A stretch of 64,000 nucleotides of DNA from JAICIG01 sp035532215 (GCA_035532215.1 DATKRK010000278.1:5616-69615); one strand, 5' to 3'; positions 43,800-53,661 are shown, counted from the stretch's first letter. The notes: a model not told the origin generated them from the sequence alone. Numbers and translations are program-made.

Positions 43800-45005
43800 A
43801 TGCCCGGCGCTCGCACGCATAAAATCCTGATCGTCAACAGCGGCTCGTCGAGCCTGAAGTTCGCGCTGTTCGAAATGGACGGACGCGAAGCGCTCGTGCT
43901 CTCCGGAAAATTAGAGCGCATCGGCCTGCAACACGGCACGTTTCACGTGCGAGACGCCGCGGGCCGGACGCTCGTCGAGGAAACCGACGAAAAACTGCCC
44001 GACCACCAAACGGCGATCCGGCGGCTGTTGGATTGGCTCTCGCAAGCCGGCCACAGCCAGAACCTGGACGCCGCCGCGCACCGCGTCGTCCACGGCGGGC
44101 CGCGGCACAGCCGGCCGCAGCGGATCACGCCCGAACTCGTCGATGAACTCAAATCGCTCGTGCCGCTAGCCTCGAACCACTTACCCGGCGCCTTGGCCGC
44201 CATCGAGGCTCTTACTCGAGCGCATCCGTCGCTGGCGGAAATCGCCTGCTTCGACACGGCCTTTCATCGCCAGATGCCCGAGGTGGCGCAGCGCTATCCC
44301 TTGCCGCGGCAATACGCCGACGAGGGCGTGTTGCGTTACGGCTTTCACGGCCTGTCGTATGAATACGTGCTGCAAGAGCTGACGCAAACCGCGGGCGCCA
44401 ACGCCGACGGCCGGCTGGTGATCGCCCACCTGGGCAACGGGGCCAGCATGGCGGCCGTTCACAACCGACGAGGTCTCGATACGACGATGGGCTTTACGCC
44501 GACCGGCGGGCTGGTAATGGGTACCCGCGCCGGCGATCTCGACCCCGGACTGCCGCTGTACCTGCTCGAACAGCGCGGCATGACGCCGGCCGAACTGCAC
44601 GAACTGCTCAATCGGCGCTCCGGACTGATCGGCGTTTCGGGCCTCAGTTCCGATATGCACGACTTGCTGCAGCGGGAAGCGGCCAGCGCCGACGCGGCTT
44701 TGGCCGTCGGGCTGTTTTGTTATCAGGCCCGCAAGTTCATCGGCGCCTTGGCGGCGGCCTTGGGCGGGCTCGACGAACTGATCTTTACCGGCGGCATCGG
44801 CGAAAACGCCGCACCGGTTCGCGCCCGTATCTGCGAACCGCTGGAATTCCTGGGCGTGGCCGTGGATGCGGCCCGCAACGAGGCCGGCGAAGCGATCATC
44901 TCGCCACCCGGCGGCCGGGTCGTCGTGCGTGTCGTCAAAACCAACGAAGAATTGATGATGGCCCGGCACGCCAATCGGCTGCTGCGCGACGTCTGCGCCC
45001 AGTAG
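43800..45005 (+). CDS. ackA: Acetate kinase
   Basis: 401 residues, normal length. Signatures: ILIVNSGSSSLKFALFE near the start, the substrate His/Arg region HRVVHGG, GFHGLSYEYV, LVIAHLGNGASMAAVHN, DTTMGFTPTGGLVMGTR and FTGGIGENA. The enzyme interconverts acetate and acetyl phosphate with ATP, giving substrate-level phosphorylation with acetyl-CoA from PFOR, or assimilating acetate. Phosphotransacetylase is not adjacent, so the link to PFOR is metabolic inference. The stop codon lies in the first arm of the hairpin that follows. Confidence 0.97.
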   Translation: MPGARTHKILIVNSGSSSLKFALFEMDGREALVLSGKLERIGLQHGTFHVRDAAGRTLVEETDEKLPDHQTAIRRLLDWLSQAGHSQNLDAAAHRVVHGGPRHSRPQRITPELVDELKSLVPLASNHLPGALAAIEALTRAHPSLAEIACFDTAFHRQMPEVAQRYPLPRQYADEGVLRYGFHGLSYEYVLQELTQTAGANADGRLVIAHLGNGASMAAVHNRRGLDTTMGFTPTGGLVMGTRAGDLDPGLPLYLLEQRGMTPAELHELLNRRSGLIGVSGLSSDMHDLLQREAASADAALAVGLFCYQARKFIGALAAALGGLDELIFTGGIGENAAPVRARICEPLEFLGVAVDAARNEAGEAIISPPGGRVVVRVVKTNEELMMARHANRLLRDVCAQ

Positions 45006-45068
45006 GGCAGGCATTCCTATTCCTGCCTGCCATTCGTGGTCAGGGCAGGCAAGAATGCCCGCCCTACT
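45001..45068. repeat. Hairpin repeat overlapping the ackA stop codon
   Basis: The arms AGTAGGGCAGGCATTC (45001-45016) and GAATGCCCGCCCTACT (45053-45068) are complementary except for one position. The TAG stop of ackA lies at 45003-45005 inside the first arm. Placed to act as a terminator or mRNA 3'-end hairpin. Confidence 0.75.
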
Positions 45069-45243
45069 GGGATCTGACGCAAGTGTCCAATGCCCGCCTG
45101 ACGATTAGATGCGTCGCGGCAAGCCAGATTTCGACTCAGCATTGACCGCCAACTCGGCCTCGACCTAAAATCAGGCGCGTATGGATGTAATTTCAGATCA
45201 GTAAATCTGGAATCAACGGCCGGACCTTCAGGAACCGAAGTCG

Positions 45244-47742
45244 ATGCGAAATCGCTTGTTGCGCTCACTGGGCTGGGGGCTTTGCGCCGCCTTTGTCTGC
45301 CTGCCGTTAGCCGCCCGCGGCCAGGACGCCTTGCCCAAGTTCGATATCCAGGGACTCAATGCGAACGTCATCGGCGACCCCGGCGGGAGGGATAAGCCGG
45401 TCACGATCGAAGCCGCATTCTACGTCGAGCCCGGCGCCCGCACTGGCGAGTTGGCAATCACCGCCAAGCTCGACAAAGGCTGGCACATTTATTCGATCAC
45501 CCAGTCCCGTGGCGGGCCGATCGTCACGCAGATCAAGCTGGCCGAAAGCGAGCAGTACAAGCTGACAGGCGATTTCGCAGCCTCTCCGACGCCCAAAAAG
45601 CACATCGATCAAGCAGCCTGGCCAGGACTGGAACTGCAAGAGCACTACGAGCGCGTCACCTGGACGGCGCCGATCGAAATTGCTGAAAGCGTCGACCCGA
45701 CGCAACTGGAAATCGCCGGCAAGGTGTACGCCCAGGCCTGCGAGAAGGGCTGTCTTCCGCCCGAGGATATGCCCTTTACCGCAAAGTGGCACAAGCCCGC
45801 AGAGAAACCGGCGGCAAGCGAACCCGCCGCCGCAGTCTACTCGGCCGAAGGGATCTCGTTTCGCGGGCATCTCGAGCCCAAGGTCGCCGTCCCCGGCGGC
45901 AAAGTCAAGCTGGTGCTGACGGCGGAGCCTGCCGAGGGCTGGCACGTTTATGAACTCGGCCGTCCCGATGGCGAGGCGGTATCGCACCCGACGCTGATCG
46001 TCGTCACCGACGGCGCCGGGTTGGAAGTCGGCGAAACCTTGCCCGACGTAGAACCCAAACACGAAGGCGATAATCCGGTCGCTCAATACGACGAGCCCGT
46101 AAGCTGGACGACCGAACTGACCGTGCCCAACAGCGCCCAACCGGGCGAGTTGAAGCTGAGCGGCTTGCTGGCCTATCAAGTCTGCAACGCCAGTTGCCTG
46201 CGGCCGACGGCCATCGGCTTCGAGACGACGTTGACAATCGATTTCAACTCGGCCGACGGCGTCGTGCCGGTGAATTTCACGAGCAAAACCAGTTATAGCG
46301 AAGCCGCCGATGCGCTCGCCGACGACCCCGGCGAACTCGATTTAAGCCAGGTTAAAGCGACGGGCGTCGAGACGGCGAATCAGCCGCTTTGGCGAATGAT
46401 GCTGTTCGGCCTGTTGGGCGGCTTGATCCTGAACGTCATGCCCTGTGTATTGCCGGTCATCGGGTTGAAGGTGTTGTCATTCATCGAGCAGGGCGGTCAG
46501 AGCCGCAGCCGCGTGTTGATGCTGAACATTTGGTACTCCCTTGGACTGCTGTCGGTGTTCATGGTCTTGGCGACGCTGCCGGTGGCGGCGCGGTTGTTGT
46601 TCGGCCAGCAGTTCAGTTGGGGCCAGCAGTTCGCCTACGACGGCTTCAACATTACTTTGACTTCGATCGTGTTCGTGATGACGCTGAGTTTTCTCGGCGT
46701 GTGGGAGATTCCGATTCCCGGTTTCGTTGGCAGCGGCGCGGCCAACGACCTGGCCGAGCAAGAAGGGTTTTCTGGCGCCTTCGTCAAGGGCGCGTTGACG
46801 ACCGTGCTGGCCACGCCGTGCAGCGGACCGTTGTTGGGACCGGCCCTGGGTTTTGCGTTCGCCCAGCCGCCGCTGGTGATCTACTTGATGTTCGCCTGCA
46901 TCGGCTTGGGCATGGCCAGCCCGTACCTGCTGATCGGCGCGTTCCCCAGCTTGATTCGACGGCTGCCCAAGCCCGGCGCCTGGATGGACACGTTCAAGCA
47001 GACGATGGGCTTCGTGCTGCTGGCGACGGTCGTGTACCTGATGACCTTGATTCGTTGGGAGCGATTCATTCCCACGCTGGCGTTTCTAATGGGACTGTGG
47101 GCCGCGGCGTGGTGGGTCGGCCGCGTGCCGTTGTACGCTGAGTTTTCAGCGAAAGCACGGGCCTGGGCTGGCGCGTGCGCGTTCGCCGCCTTAATTGGCC
47201 TTTTCTCGTATCAATGGCTCGGCGGCGTGATGGAAAGCCGTTTCGAGATGATGATGAATCGCGAAATCGCCGCACGGCTCAGCGGCAAGGATCAGGCGGC
47301 GAAAGTCGCACAAACCGAAGAGGGGCATGAGCTTCCTTGGCAACCGTTCTCGATGGCCAACCTGGTCGAATACACGCGAGAGGGAAAGACGGTCATGGTT
47401 GACTTCACGGCCGATTGGTGTCCGAGTTGCAAGACGCTGGAAGCGACCGTGCTGAATACCGAGGCGACTCGCGAATTCCTCGCTGCAAACGGCGTGATTC
47501 CCATGGTGGCCGACATGACGCGAAATCCGCCCGACGAAGCCGAGCTATTGAGCGCACTTGCCGGGCCCAGCGGCGCCGTGCCGGTGTTGGCGATTTTTCC
47601 GGCAGGACGCGCGAATGAGCCGATCGTCCTCGCGGCCGGCTTCTACACCCGCGGCGAATTGCTCGAAAGACTGAAGCAGGCCGGCCCTTCGAAGGGCGCC
47701 GTCGGCCAGAAGAACGCGACGGCCATGGTAGGCGCCAAGTAA
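45244..47742 (+). CDS. DsbD-like thiol:disulfide interchange protein with two alpha domains and a thioredoxin domain
   Basis: 832 residues. After a signal peptide come two DsbD-alpha-like domains (about 30-190 and 200-340), each keeping a cysteine pair (CEKGC with following PPE, and CNASC). The CcdA-type membrane part (about 380-660) has the paired Cys motifs NVMPCVLPVIG and TPCSGPLLG. A C-terminal periplasmic thioredoxin domain contains WCPSC (FTADWCPSCKTLEATV). DsbD proteins pass electrons from cytoplasmic thioredoxin to the periplasm. The second alpha domain and the reducing partner are unusual or unseen; c-type cytochrome maturation or repair of exported proteins is the likely use. Confidence 0.92.
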   Translation: MRNRLLRSLGWGLCAAFVCLPLAARGQDALPKFDIQGLNANVIGDPGGRDKPVTIEAAFYVEPGARTGELAITAKLDKGWHIYSITQSRGGPIVTQIKLAESEQYKLTGDFAASPTPKKHIDQAAWPGLELQEHYERVTWTAPIEIAESVDPTQLEIAGKVYAQACEKGCLPPEDMPFTAKWHKPAEKPAASEPAAAVYSAEGISFRGHLEPKVAVPGGKVKLVLTAEPAEGWHVYELGRPDGEAVSHPTLIVVTDGAGLEVGETLPDVEPKHEGDNPVAQYDEPVSWTTELTVPNSAQPGELKLSGLLAYQVCNASCLRPTAIGFETTLTIDFNSADGVVPVNFTSKTSYSEAADALADDPGELDLSQVKATGVETANQPLWRMMLFGLLGGLILNVMPCVLPVIGLKVLSFIEQGGQSRSRVLMLNIWYSLGLLSVFMVLATLPVAARLLFGQQFSWGQQFAYDGFNITLTSIVFVMTLSFLGVWEIPIPGFVGSGAANDLAEQEGFSGAFVKGALTTVLATPCSGPLLGPALGFAFAQPPLVIYLMFACIGLGMASPYLLIGAFPSLIRRLPKPGAWMDTFKQTMGFVLLATVVYLMTLIRWERFIPTLAFLMGLWAAAWWVGRVPLYAEFSAKARAWAGACAFAALIGLFSYQWLGGVMESRFEMMMNREIAARLSGKDQAAKVAQTEEGHELPWQPFSMANLVEYTREGKTVMVDFTADWCPSCKTLEATVLNTEATREFLAANGVIPMVADMTRNPPDEAELLSALAGPSGAVPVLAIFPAGRANEPIVLAAGFYTRGELLERLKQAGPSKGAVGQKNATAMVGAK

Positions 47743-47778
47743 ACGCGGCATCGCTGCCGCGTTCGCTCCCTCTTCGCG

Positions 47779-47833
47779 TAGGACGGACTTCCAGTCCGTC
47801 ACTCGGCGGGAGACGGACTGGAAGTCCGTCCTA
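47779..47833. repeat. Perfect 22-bp-arm hairpin, probable bidirectional terminator
   Basis: The arms 47779-47800 and 47812-47833 (TAGGACGGACTTCCAGTCCG core) are exact complements with an 11-base loop. Each arm is itself nearly palindromic. It sits between the convergent dsbD-like and purM genes, an ideal place for a terminator. Short GCGGCATCGCTGCCGC-type hairpins stand on either side. Confidence 0.8.
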
Positions 47834-47904
47834 CGGCGGCAACCCTGCCGCATTCAACCGGCAGTTGTACGCTTTGAAAGCGGCAGGATGCCGCTTCTAC
47901 TTGC

Positions 47905-48966
47905 TCAGGCCCAAACGACGTCGCCCGCTCCGGCGACGATTTCGCCGATGGGCCAGTTCGCCAGGCCGCAGTCGGTCAGTTGATGGCGTATGCTCTCGGC
48001 GTAATACGAGCTGACCACGAGCACCAGCCCCAGGCCCATATTGAACACGCGGTCCATTTCGTCGTCGTCGATGTCGCCCAGCCGCTTGAGCCAAGGGAAG
48101 ACGGGCGGCACGGTCCAACTGTCGCGCTCGATCACGGCCCGCGAGCCCGCCGGGATGATTCGCCCCAGGTTTTCGTGCAACCCGCCGCCGGTGATGTGGG
48201 CCACGCCGTGGACCACGCTTTTGACCTTGTATTTGCTGAGCACCTGCCGTAGCGGCCGGGCGTAAATCCGCGTCGGTTCGAGCAGCTCTTCGCCGACCGT
48301 GCGGCCGAGTTCTGCGACGCGATCGCCGATCGTTAGCCCGCCAATCTCGAACACCGCCTTACGGACCAGGCTGTAGCCGTTGGAGTGCAAACCGCTCGAG
48401 GCGACGCCGATCAAGGCGTCGCCCGGCGCGATCGCCGTGCCGTCGATCACGCGACGCCGCTCGACGATGCCCACGCAAAACCCGGCCAGGTCGTAATCGC
48501 CGCGGACGTAGATATCGGGCATGATCGCCGTTTCGCCGCCCAGCAAAGCGCAATCGCTCTCGATACAGCCGGCCGAGATGCCCTCGACGAGCTGTTCCAG
48601 CCGCTCGGGGTCGTCGTGCGACATGGCCACGTAGTCGAGGAAGAACAGCGGCTCGGCCCCGCAGCACAGCGCGTCGTTGACGCTCATCGCCACCAGATCG
48701 ATGCCGACCGTGTTGTGAACGCCCGCCAACTGGGCCACTTTGAGCTTCGTGCCCACCCCGTCAGTGCAGGACACCAGCACCGGATCGACATAGTTCCGGG
48801 CGAACAAGGGGCTGGCGAAATCGAGTTCGAACAGTCCGGCGAAGCCCCCTTCGAGCTTCCTGACGCGCGGCGAATGGGTCCGCGCGAGCAGCCGCGGCAG
48901 CCGCGACATGCTTTGGCGATAGACCTCAAGATCGACTCCCGCGTCTTTGTAAGTGGCTTTGGCCAT
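47905..48966 (-). CDS. purM: Phosphoribosylformylglycinamidine cyclo-ligase
   Basis: 353 residues, standard length. Diagnostic phrases are [55 protein letters not shown] and [16 protein letters not shown]. The enzyme closes the imidazole ring (FGAM to AIR) in purine synthesis with ATP. It is a cytoplasmic housekeeping gene. No other purine gene is adjacent. It converges with the dsbD-like gene. Confidence 0.97.
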   Translation of the reverse strand: MAKATYKDAGVDLEVYRQSMSRLPRLLARTHSPRVRKLEGGFAGLFELDFASPLFARNYVDPVLVSCTDGVGTKLKVAQLAGVHNTVGIDLVAMSVNDALCCGAEPLFFLDYVAMSHDDPERLEQLVEGISAGCIESDCALLGGETAIMPDIYVRGDYDLAGFCVGIVERRRVIDGTAIAPGDALIGVASSGLHSNGYSLVRKAVFEIGGLTIGDRVAELGRTVGEELLEPTRIYARPLRQVLSKYKVKSVVHGVAHITGGGLHENLGRIIPAGSRAVIERDSWTVPPVFPWLKRLGDIDDDEMDRVFNMGLGLVLVVSSYYAESIRHQLTDCGLANWPIGEIVAGAGDVVWA

Positions 48967-49500
48967 TGACTTTGCTCGATGCTCCTGGCGACGGCGAGCT
49001 ACGATTCTAGGAGGCGATGCGGAGGATTGTCAAACGAGCGGCAATGCCGGTAGTGATACCATTTGCGAGCATGTCAAGGAAAAAGGGCGAATTGGAAGGA
49101 CGAGCTTGGCCCCATCCGCGTTTGCCACCAGCTTTAGCTGGTGGGGACCGGCAACCATTCTCTCTCTTTGGGAGCCGGCTTTAGCCGGCTTTTTGAGCCC
49201 TCGGGAAGCCGGCTGAAAAAGAAGGTTGATGTTGTTTCGCTACCACCAGCTAAAGCTGGTGGCAGACAAAGCGATAATTTTTTCTTGACACCAGTTCAAG
49301 GTGCGGATTAGCCGGTCAATCGTCGCTACCGCCGGGGCAAGCCCGGCGGAGAGCCAAAACCAGTTGCCGGGTACGCGATCTTAACCAAGTCGTTAGCCGG
49401 AAACGTTGACATCCGCCGCCGTCCGACTACCCTGACAACGCAGGCGGAATCCGCCGATATGACGCGGCGCCGGTCAATGGAATTCAAAGGAACAACGCCG
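48967..49500. other. Divergent intergenic region with CCAGCTTTAGCTGG palindromes
   Basis: Three palindromes are clear: CCACCAGCTTTAGCTGGTGG (49125-49144), AGCCGGCTTTAGCCGGCT (49173-49190) and CCACCAGCTAAAGCTGGTGG (49243-49262). No gene is seen. TTGACA occurs at 49285 and 49406, the second being a possible -35 of the cytochrome gene at 49501 with only a weak -10 (TACCCT, 16 bases on). Confidence 0.65.
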
Positions 49501-50262
49501 ATGAAGCGTGTCTCTCCAACCCGCTGGATCTTTGCGCTGTCGCTTCTCGCCGCGGGCTCGGTCGGCGCGTTGCTGGCCGCCGATCCTCCGGCGCCGCCGA
49601 AGCTGTCGTCCATCGTGCCGGCCGCCGATCTGGTCGCCCAGGCCAAGCTCTATCTCGCATCGTTCGACAAGGGCCTGGCGGGCGAGCAAGAATACAAGGA
49701 AAGCGCCAGCAAGATCGAACGCGACGCCCACACGTTGACGGCGCTGGCCTTGGCATTGGCCAATCACGACGCGGACAACGAATTGCAAGCCGCAGCGCCT
49801 GCCGTCATGGCGGCTTCGCAAGCGTTGGCGGCGGCCCAAGACTACGCCGCGGCCCATGCCGCGCTAAAATCGCTGCACGCGGCGATGGAAGGCAAGGGCG
49901 AAAAGGGCGGCGCGCCGAAGTGGGGTTGCGTCGCGCCAATGGACCAACTGATGAAGCAAGTCGTGTTCGTCAATAATCGGCTCAAGCGGGGGATGCGTCG
50001 GTTCGCCAAGCAAACGGAAGAACAGGCCCGCGACGCCGCCGTGCTGGCGGTAATCGCCCAGGAATTCGTTTACGACGACCCAGGGATCGCCGAATCGGAC
50101 GATCTGGACCGCTGGTATCAGTTGTGCGGGCAAATGCGGGACGCAGCAGGCGAATTGAACGCCAAGGCGCGTGCTGCCGATAAAGCAGGAGCGGAAGCAG
50201 CGCTCGCGAAGCTCGCTCAAAGCTGCGACGATTGCCACGAGGTCTTCCGCGTCGAGGAATAA
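49501..50262 (+). CDS. Cytochrome c'-like haem protein
   Basis: 253 residues from ATG 49501; the frame also extends 42 bases upstream. An N-terminal signal peptide (RWIFALSLLAAGSVGALLAA) precedes an Ala-rich helical protein ending in C242-x2-C245-H246 (SCDDCHEVFR), the placement and the trailing FR of cytochrome c'/c-556-type four-helix bundles, in which the haem is bound at the C-terminus. It is about twice the length of ordinary c', so the N-terminal half may be a second helical domain. The function may be gas binding or electron transfer. Confidence 0.78.
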   Translation: MKRVSPTRWIFALSLLAAGSVGALLAADPPAPPKLSSIVPAADLVAQAKLYLASFDKGLAGEQEYKESASKIERDAHTLTALALALANHDADNELQAAAPAVMAASQALAAAQDYAAAHAALKSLHAAMEGKGEKGGAPKWGCVAPMDQLMKQVVFVNNRLKRGMRRFAKQTEEQARDAAVLAVIAQEFVYDDPGIAESDDLDRWYQLCGQMRDAAGELNAKARAADKAGAEAALAKLAQSCDDCHEVFRVEE

Positions 50263-50399
50263 TCGTTCGGTTGCAAGGAGGCTCGTTTCGGCCTCGGCGT
50301 CGCCCTTGGACGCTGCAACCGAGATGCGCCCTTTCTTGGTCCCGTTCGGTGAATCGCTCGATGAGTTCAGCACACGACGCCAGGCTCCAACTTCCCAGC

Positions 50400-52484
50400 A
50401 TGCACACCATCGCACCCGCCTGGCAGTTTTCGCACCCCTTGCCCTACGGCGCCATGCTGCGGCCGGGCGGCGCGCAATTCGTCGTGTTCAGCCGCTCCGC
50501 CACGGCCATGCGGGTGCTGCTGTACGACCGTGCGACCGACCGCGAGCCCTCGCACGTCGTGCCGTTTCATCCCGAACTCGATCGCTGGGGCGACGTCTGG
50601 AGCACCTTCGTTCCCGGCATCGGGGCCGGACAGTTGTACCACTTTCAGGCCTGCGGGCCATTCGAGCCGTCGCGAGGCCAGCGGTTCGACGGCAAGGCGC
50701 GGCTGATCGACCCTTACGCCCGAGCGCTGGCCGGCGAATTCCTGCCCAACGACGATGGCATCGTGCGGCCGCCGAAGTGCGTCGTCGTCGACGACACGTT
50801 CGATTGGGAGGGCGACCGGCCGCTGAACCGGCATCTCTGCGAGACCGTGATCTACGAGATGCACGTCCGCGGCTTCACCATGGGCCGTTCGAGCCGCGTT
50901 CAGGCCCCGGGAACGTACCTGGGCGTGATCGAAAAGATTCCCTACCTGCAATCGCTCGGCGTGACCGCCGTCGAGCTCATGCCGGTCCACGAGTTTCCCG
51001 CGAACCACTGGTCGGGCCGACCCGAAACGCGGGCCAACTATTGGGGCTACGACCCGCTGGCCTTCTTCGCCCCGCACCGCGGCTACGCCGCCGGCGGCGA
51101 GCCCGGCGCGCAGGTTGCCGAGTTCAAGCAAATGGTGCGGGCGCTGCACCAGGCCGGCATCGAGGTGATTCTCGACGTGGTCTTCAACCACACGGCCGAA
51201 GGCAACGAGCACGGACCGACGTTGAGCTTCAAAGGGCTGGCCAACCGCGTGTATTACATGCTGGCCAACGGCGGCAGCGAGTATAAGAACTACAGCGGCT
51301 GCGGAAACACGGTCAACGGCAACCACCCGGTCGTGCGCGAGATGATCTTCCACTGCCTCCGGCATTGGGTGCACAACTATCACGTCGACGGGTTTCGCTT
51401 CGATCTGGCCTCGATCCTCAGCCGCGATCGCAGCGGCGAACTGGTGCCCAATCCGCCGCTGGTCGAGTCGATCGGCGAAGATCCGCTGTTGGCCCGGGCC
51501 AAAATCATCGCCGAGGCCTGGGACGCCGCAGGCGCCTACCAGGTAGGCTCGTTTTCCAACCATCGCTGGGCCGAATGGAACGGCCGCTACCGCGACGACG
51601 TGCGCCGCTTTTGGCGCGGCGATCACGGCATGACCGGGCCGCTGGCCACGCGGCTGGCCGGTTCCAGCGATCTGTACGGGCCGAGCGGCCGGCGCCCGTA
51701 TCACAGCATCAACTTCATCACCTCGCACGACGGCTTCACGCTCAACGACCTGGCGAGCTACAACGAGAAGCACAACGCCGCCAACGGCGAGGAGAATCGC
51801 GACGGCGACAATAACAATTACAGCTACAACAACGGCGTCGAGGGTTCCACGCGTCGCCAAGCGGTGCAGCGGATGCGTGCGCGGCAAATCCGCAACTCGC
51901 TGGCCACGCTCTTCTTGAGCCAGGGCGTGCCGATGTTGTTGATGGGCGATGAGTGCCGCCGCACGCAGCAAGGCAACAATAACGCCTATTGCCAGGACAA
52001 CGTGATCTCCTGGTTCGATTGGAATCTGGCGACCAAGAACGCCGATTTGTGGCGGTTCTGCCAGGGGCTGATCGCGTTCCGCAAACGGCAGCCGACGGTG
52101 CGCCGAGCCGACTTTTTGCGCGGCGAACCTTCGGGGCCGGGCCACTTGCCCGACGTCAGTTGGTTCAATGCCGACGGCGGCCCGGTCGATTGGCCGCACG
52201 CCGATTCGAGCCTGGTTTGCGTGTTTGGCGCCTGGCCCGCAACCGGCGCCGAAAGCGTGGTGGCGCGGCACGTGATGCTGTTGATCCACGGCGGCTGGGC
52301 GCCGCGGCACTTCTCGCTGCCGAAGCTGGTCGAAGGGATCAAGTGGCGGCTGTTCGTCAACACGGCGGCCGAAAGCCCGGCCGACATTTACCCCGGCCTC
52401 GACGGCCCGGCGCCGCTCGACGGCCGGCTGACGCTGGTCGAGCGCTCGCTGGTATGCTACGTGGCCGAGGAGCCGGCGGTTTAG
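50400..52484 (+). CDS. glgX: Glycogen debranching enzyme / isoamylase (GlgX-type)
   Basis: 694 residues from ATG 50400 (ATG 50361 is possible). An N-terminal CBM48 domain (LPYGAMLRPGGAQFVVFSRS) precedes the GH13 barrel with the four conserved regions: VILDVVFNHTAEG, DGFRFDLASIL (nucleophile near 333), IIAEAWDAAG (acid near 372) and NFITSHDGFTLNDL. The enzyme cuts alpha-1,6 branches in glycogen. The gene stands alone, not in a glycogen operon. Length fits the GlgX family. Confidence 0.95.
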   Translation: MHTIAPAWQFSHPLPYGAMLRPGGAQFVVFSRSATAMRVLLYDRATDREPSHVVPFHPELDRWGDVWSTFVPGIGAGQLYHFQACGPFEPSRGQRFDGKARLIDPYARALAGEFLPNDDGIVRPPKCVVVDDTFDWEGDRPLNRHLCETVIYEMHVRGFTMGRSSRVQAPGTYLGVIEKIPYLQSLGVTAVELMPVHEFPANHWSGRPETRANYWGYDPLAFFAPHRGYAAGGEPGAQVAEFKQMVRALHQAGIEVILDVVFNHTAEGNEHGPTLSFKGLANRVYYMLANGGSEYKNYSGCGNTVNGNHPVVREMIFHCLRHWVHNYHVDGFRFDLASILSRDRSGELVPNPPLVESIGEDPLLARAKIIAEAWDAAGAYQVGSFSNHRWAEWNGRYRDDVRRFWRGDHGMTGPLATRLAGSSDLYGPSGRRPYHSINFITSHDGFTLNDLASYNEKHNAANGEENRDGDNNNYSYNNGVEGSTRRQAVQRMRARQIRNSLATLFLSQGVPMLLMGDECRRTQQGNNNAYCQDNVISWFDWNLATKNADLWRFCQGLIAFRKRQPTVRRADFLRGEPSGPGHLPDVSWFNADGGPVDWPHADSSLVCVFGAWPATGAESVVARHVMLLIHGGWAPRHFSLPKLVEGIKWRLFVNTAAESPADIYPGLDGPAPLDGRLTLVERSLVCYVAEEPAV

Positions 52485-52513
52485 GGCGTAAGTAGACATT
52501 CGCGGCAAAAGCC

Positions 52514-52603
52514 TGTAGGGCACGCCCTCCGTGGCGTGCCGTGAAGCGCGGGAATCGCGCCGATTCGCGCTATCGCGGAACGCCGCGGAGGGCGCTGCCT
52601 ACA
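52514..52603. repeat. Imperfect inverted repeat
   Basis: The arms 52514-52536 (TGTAGGGCACGCCCTCCGTG) and 52581-52603 pair with about four mismatches around a 44-base loop. It follows glgX and may terminate its transcript. Confidence 0.6.
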
Positions 52604-52722
52604 GTATCAACCGCGCGAACCCGTTCTTACGCCCGGCGGTTTAGCGCTCGCCGGGCAAGACTCGCGAAGCGGTGCCGCGGAAAGCTATACTTCGGTAGTC
52701 TGCGACGCCGCGAGCAACCTGT

Positions 52723-53631
52723 ATGGCCCGACGAAATTCCGCATTCGACCGCTTCGATGCCAAGCTGCGCGATCTGGCCAAACAATCGCCGCAGAAGCCT
52801 CACTGGATCGAAGCGATCGAATCCCTTTCGCCGGCCGCCAGCAACGATCGCCGTTTGGCCGCCTATCAAGCCGTCCGCAACGACGGCTGCCTGCCTGACG
52901 ACGCCGGGTTGTTTCTCATCGCCTACATGATCGACGAAATCACTTCCCGCACCGCCGATGCCAAGCTGCGCAAGGTCGAACGACGAATGGAGAACATCGA
53001 GCGCAAGTACGGCCTGCGAGAAGGCGAAAGCTGGGCCGAAGGCGAGGCGCCGGCGGAATACGAGGCCGCCCGAAAGCGCCAGCAGAAAATCTGGGACGAA
53101 GCCTTTCACGAGAATCTTGTCGCCCACGGCGAGCGCGAGATCGCCGAACTGTTCTCGCGCGATTTTCCGAGCTACACGGCGAAATTCAACGCGGGACGGA
53201 TGTACTTCTCGGGCATGACCTTCTCCGCCCCTGGCGAGTTGGAGGTCTGGGTCGACGAATTGATGCAGGCCGTCTCGGGCTGCATCAGCGTCGATGAGCC
53301 GATCGGCCCGCTGGCCTGCCGCTATTTGGCCGAGGACGGCACGATCGACGTGCTGGTCTACCCGACGCCAGTCGAAATCGTCGGCGGCGCCGACGACGGC
53401 CAGATCGTCGACGCGGATTTCGATCTCGATCTGATTCGACTCCGCGAGTTGTTCAGCTCAGTCGCCGACATCGGCTGGAGCGCGTTGGGCTTGAACGACG
53501 AGGGCGGGCCGCACATTTGGGTCGAAGGCGTATTCCGCGGCCAGCCCGTTTTTCTGCAGGTGCTCTCGCAAGCTCCCGACGATGAAGAGCCGGGCATGAA
53601 GCTCGATACGATCCGCAAGCGGCGGCGGTAA
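52723..53631 (+). CDS. Conserved-type cytoplasmic protein, function unknown
   Basis: 302 residues with no signal peptide or membrane helix. The first half is helical and strongly charged (KLRDLAKQSPQKPHWIEAIE, RRMENIERKYGLREGE, EAARKRQQKIWDEAFHE). The second half is alpha/beta and acidic (AGRMYFSGMTFSAPGELEVW, DADFDLDLIRLRELFSSVAD, EGGPHIWVEGVF). No catalytic motif is recognised. It has ordinary codon use. Not paired with a clear partner; the next gene converges. Confidence 0.65.
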   Translation: MARRNSAFDRFDAKLRDLAKQSPQKPHWIEAIESLSPAASNDRRLAAYQAVRNDGCLPDDAGLFLIAYMIDEITSRTADAKLRKVERRMENIERKYGLREGESWAEGEAPAEYEAARKRQQKIWDEAFHENLVAHGEREIAELFSRDFPSYTAKFNAGRMYFSGMTFSAPGELEVWVDELMQAVSGCISVDEPIGPLACRYLAEDGTIDVLVYPTPVEIVGGADDGQIVDADFDLDLIRLRELFSSVADIGWSALGLNDEGGPHIWVEGVFRGQPVFLQVLSQAPDDEEPGMKLDTIRKRRR

Positions 53632-53661
53632 ACGACTCCGTACGACCAACCGATTACCCTC

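Noticed and set aside
49125..49262. Palindromic repeats considered as a CRISPR array
   Set aside because: The units are few, irregularly spaced and individually palindromic; there are no spacers of constant size and no cas genes in the window.
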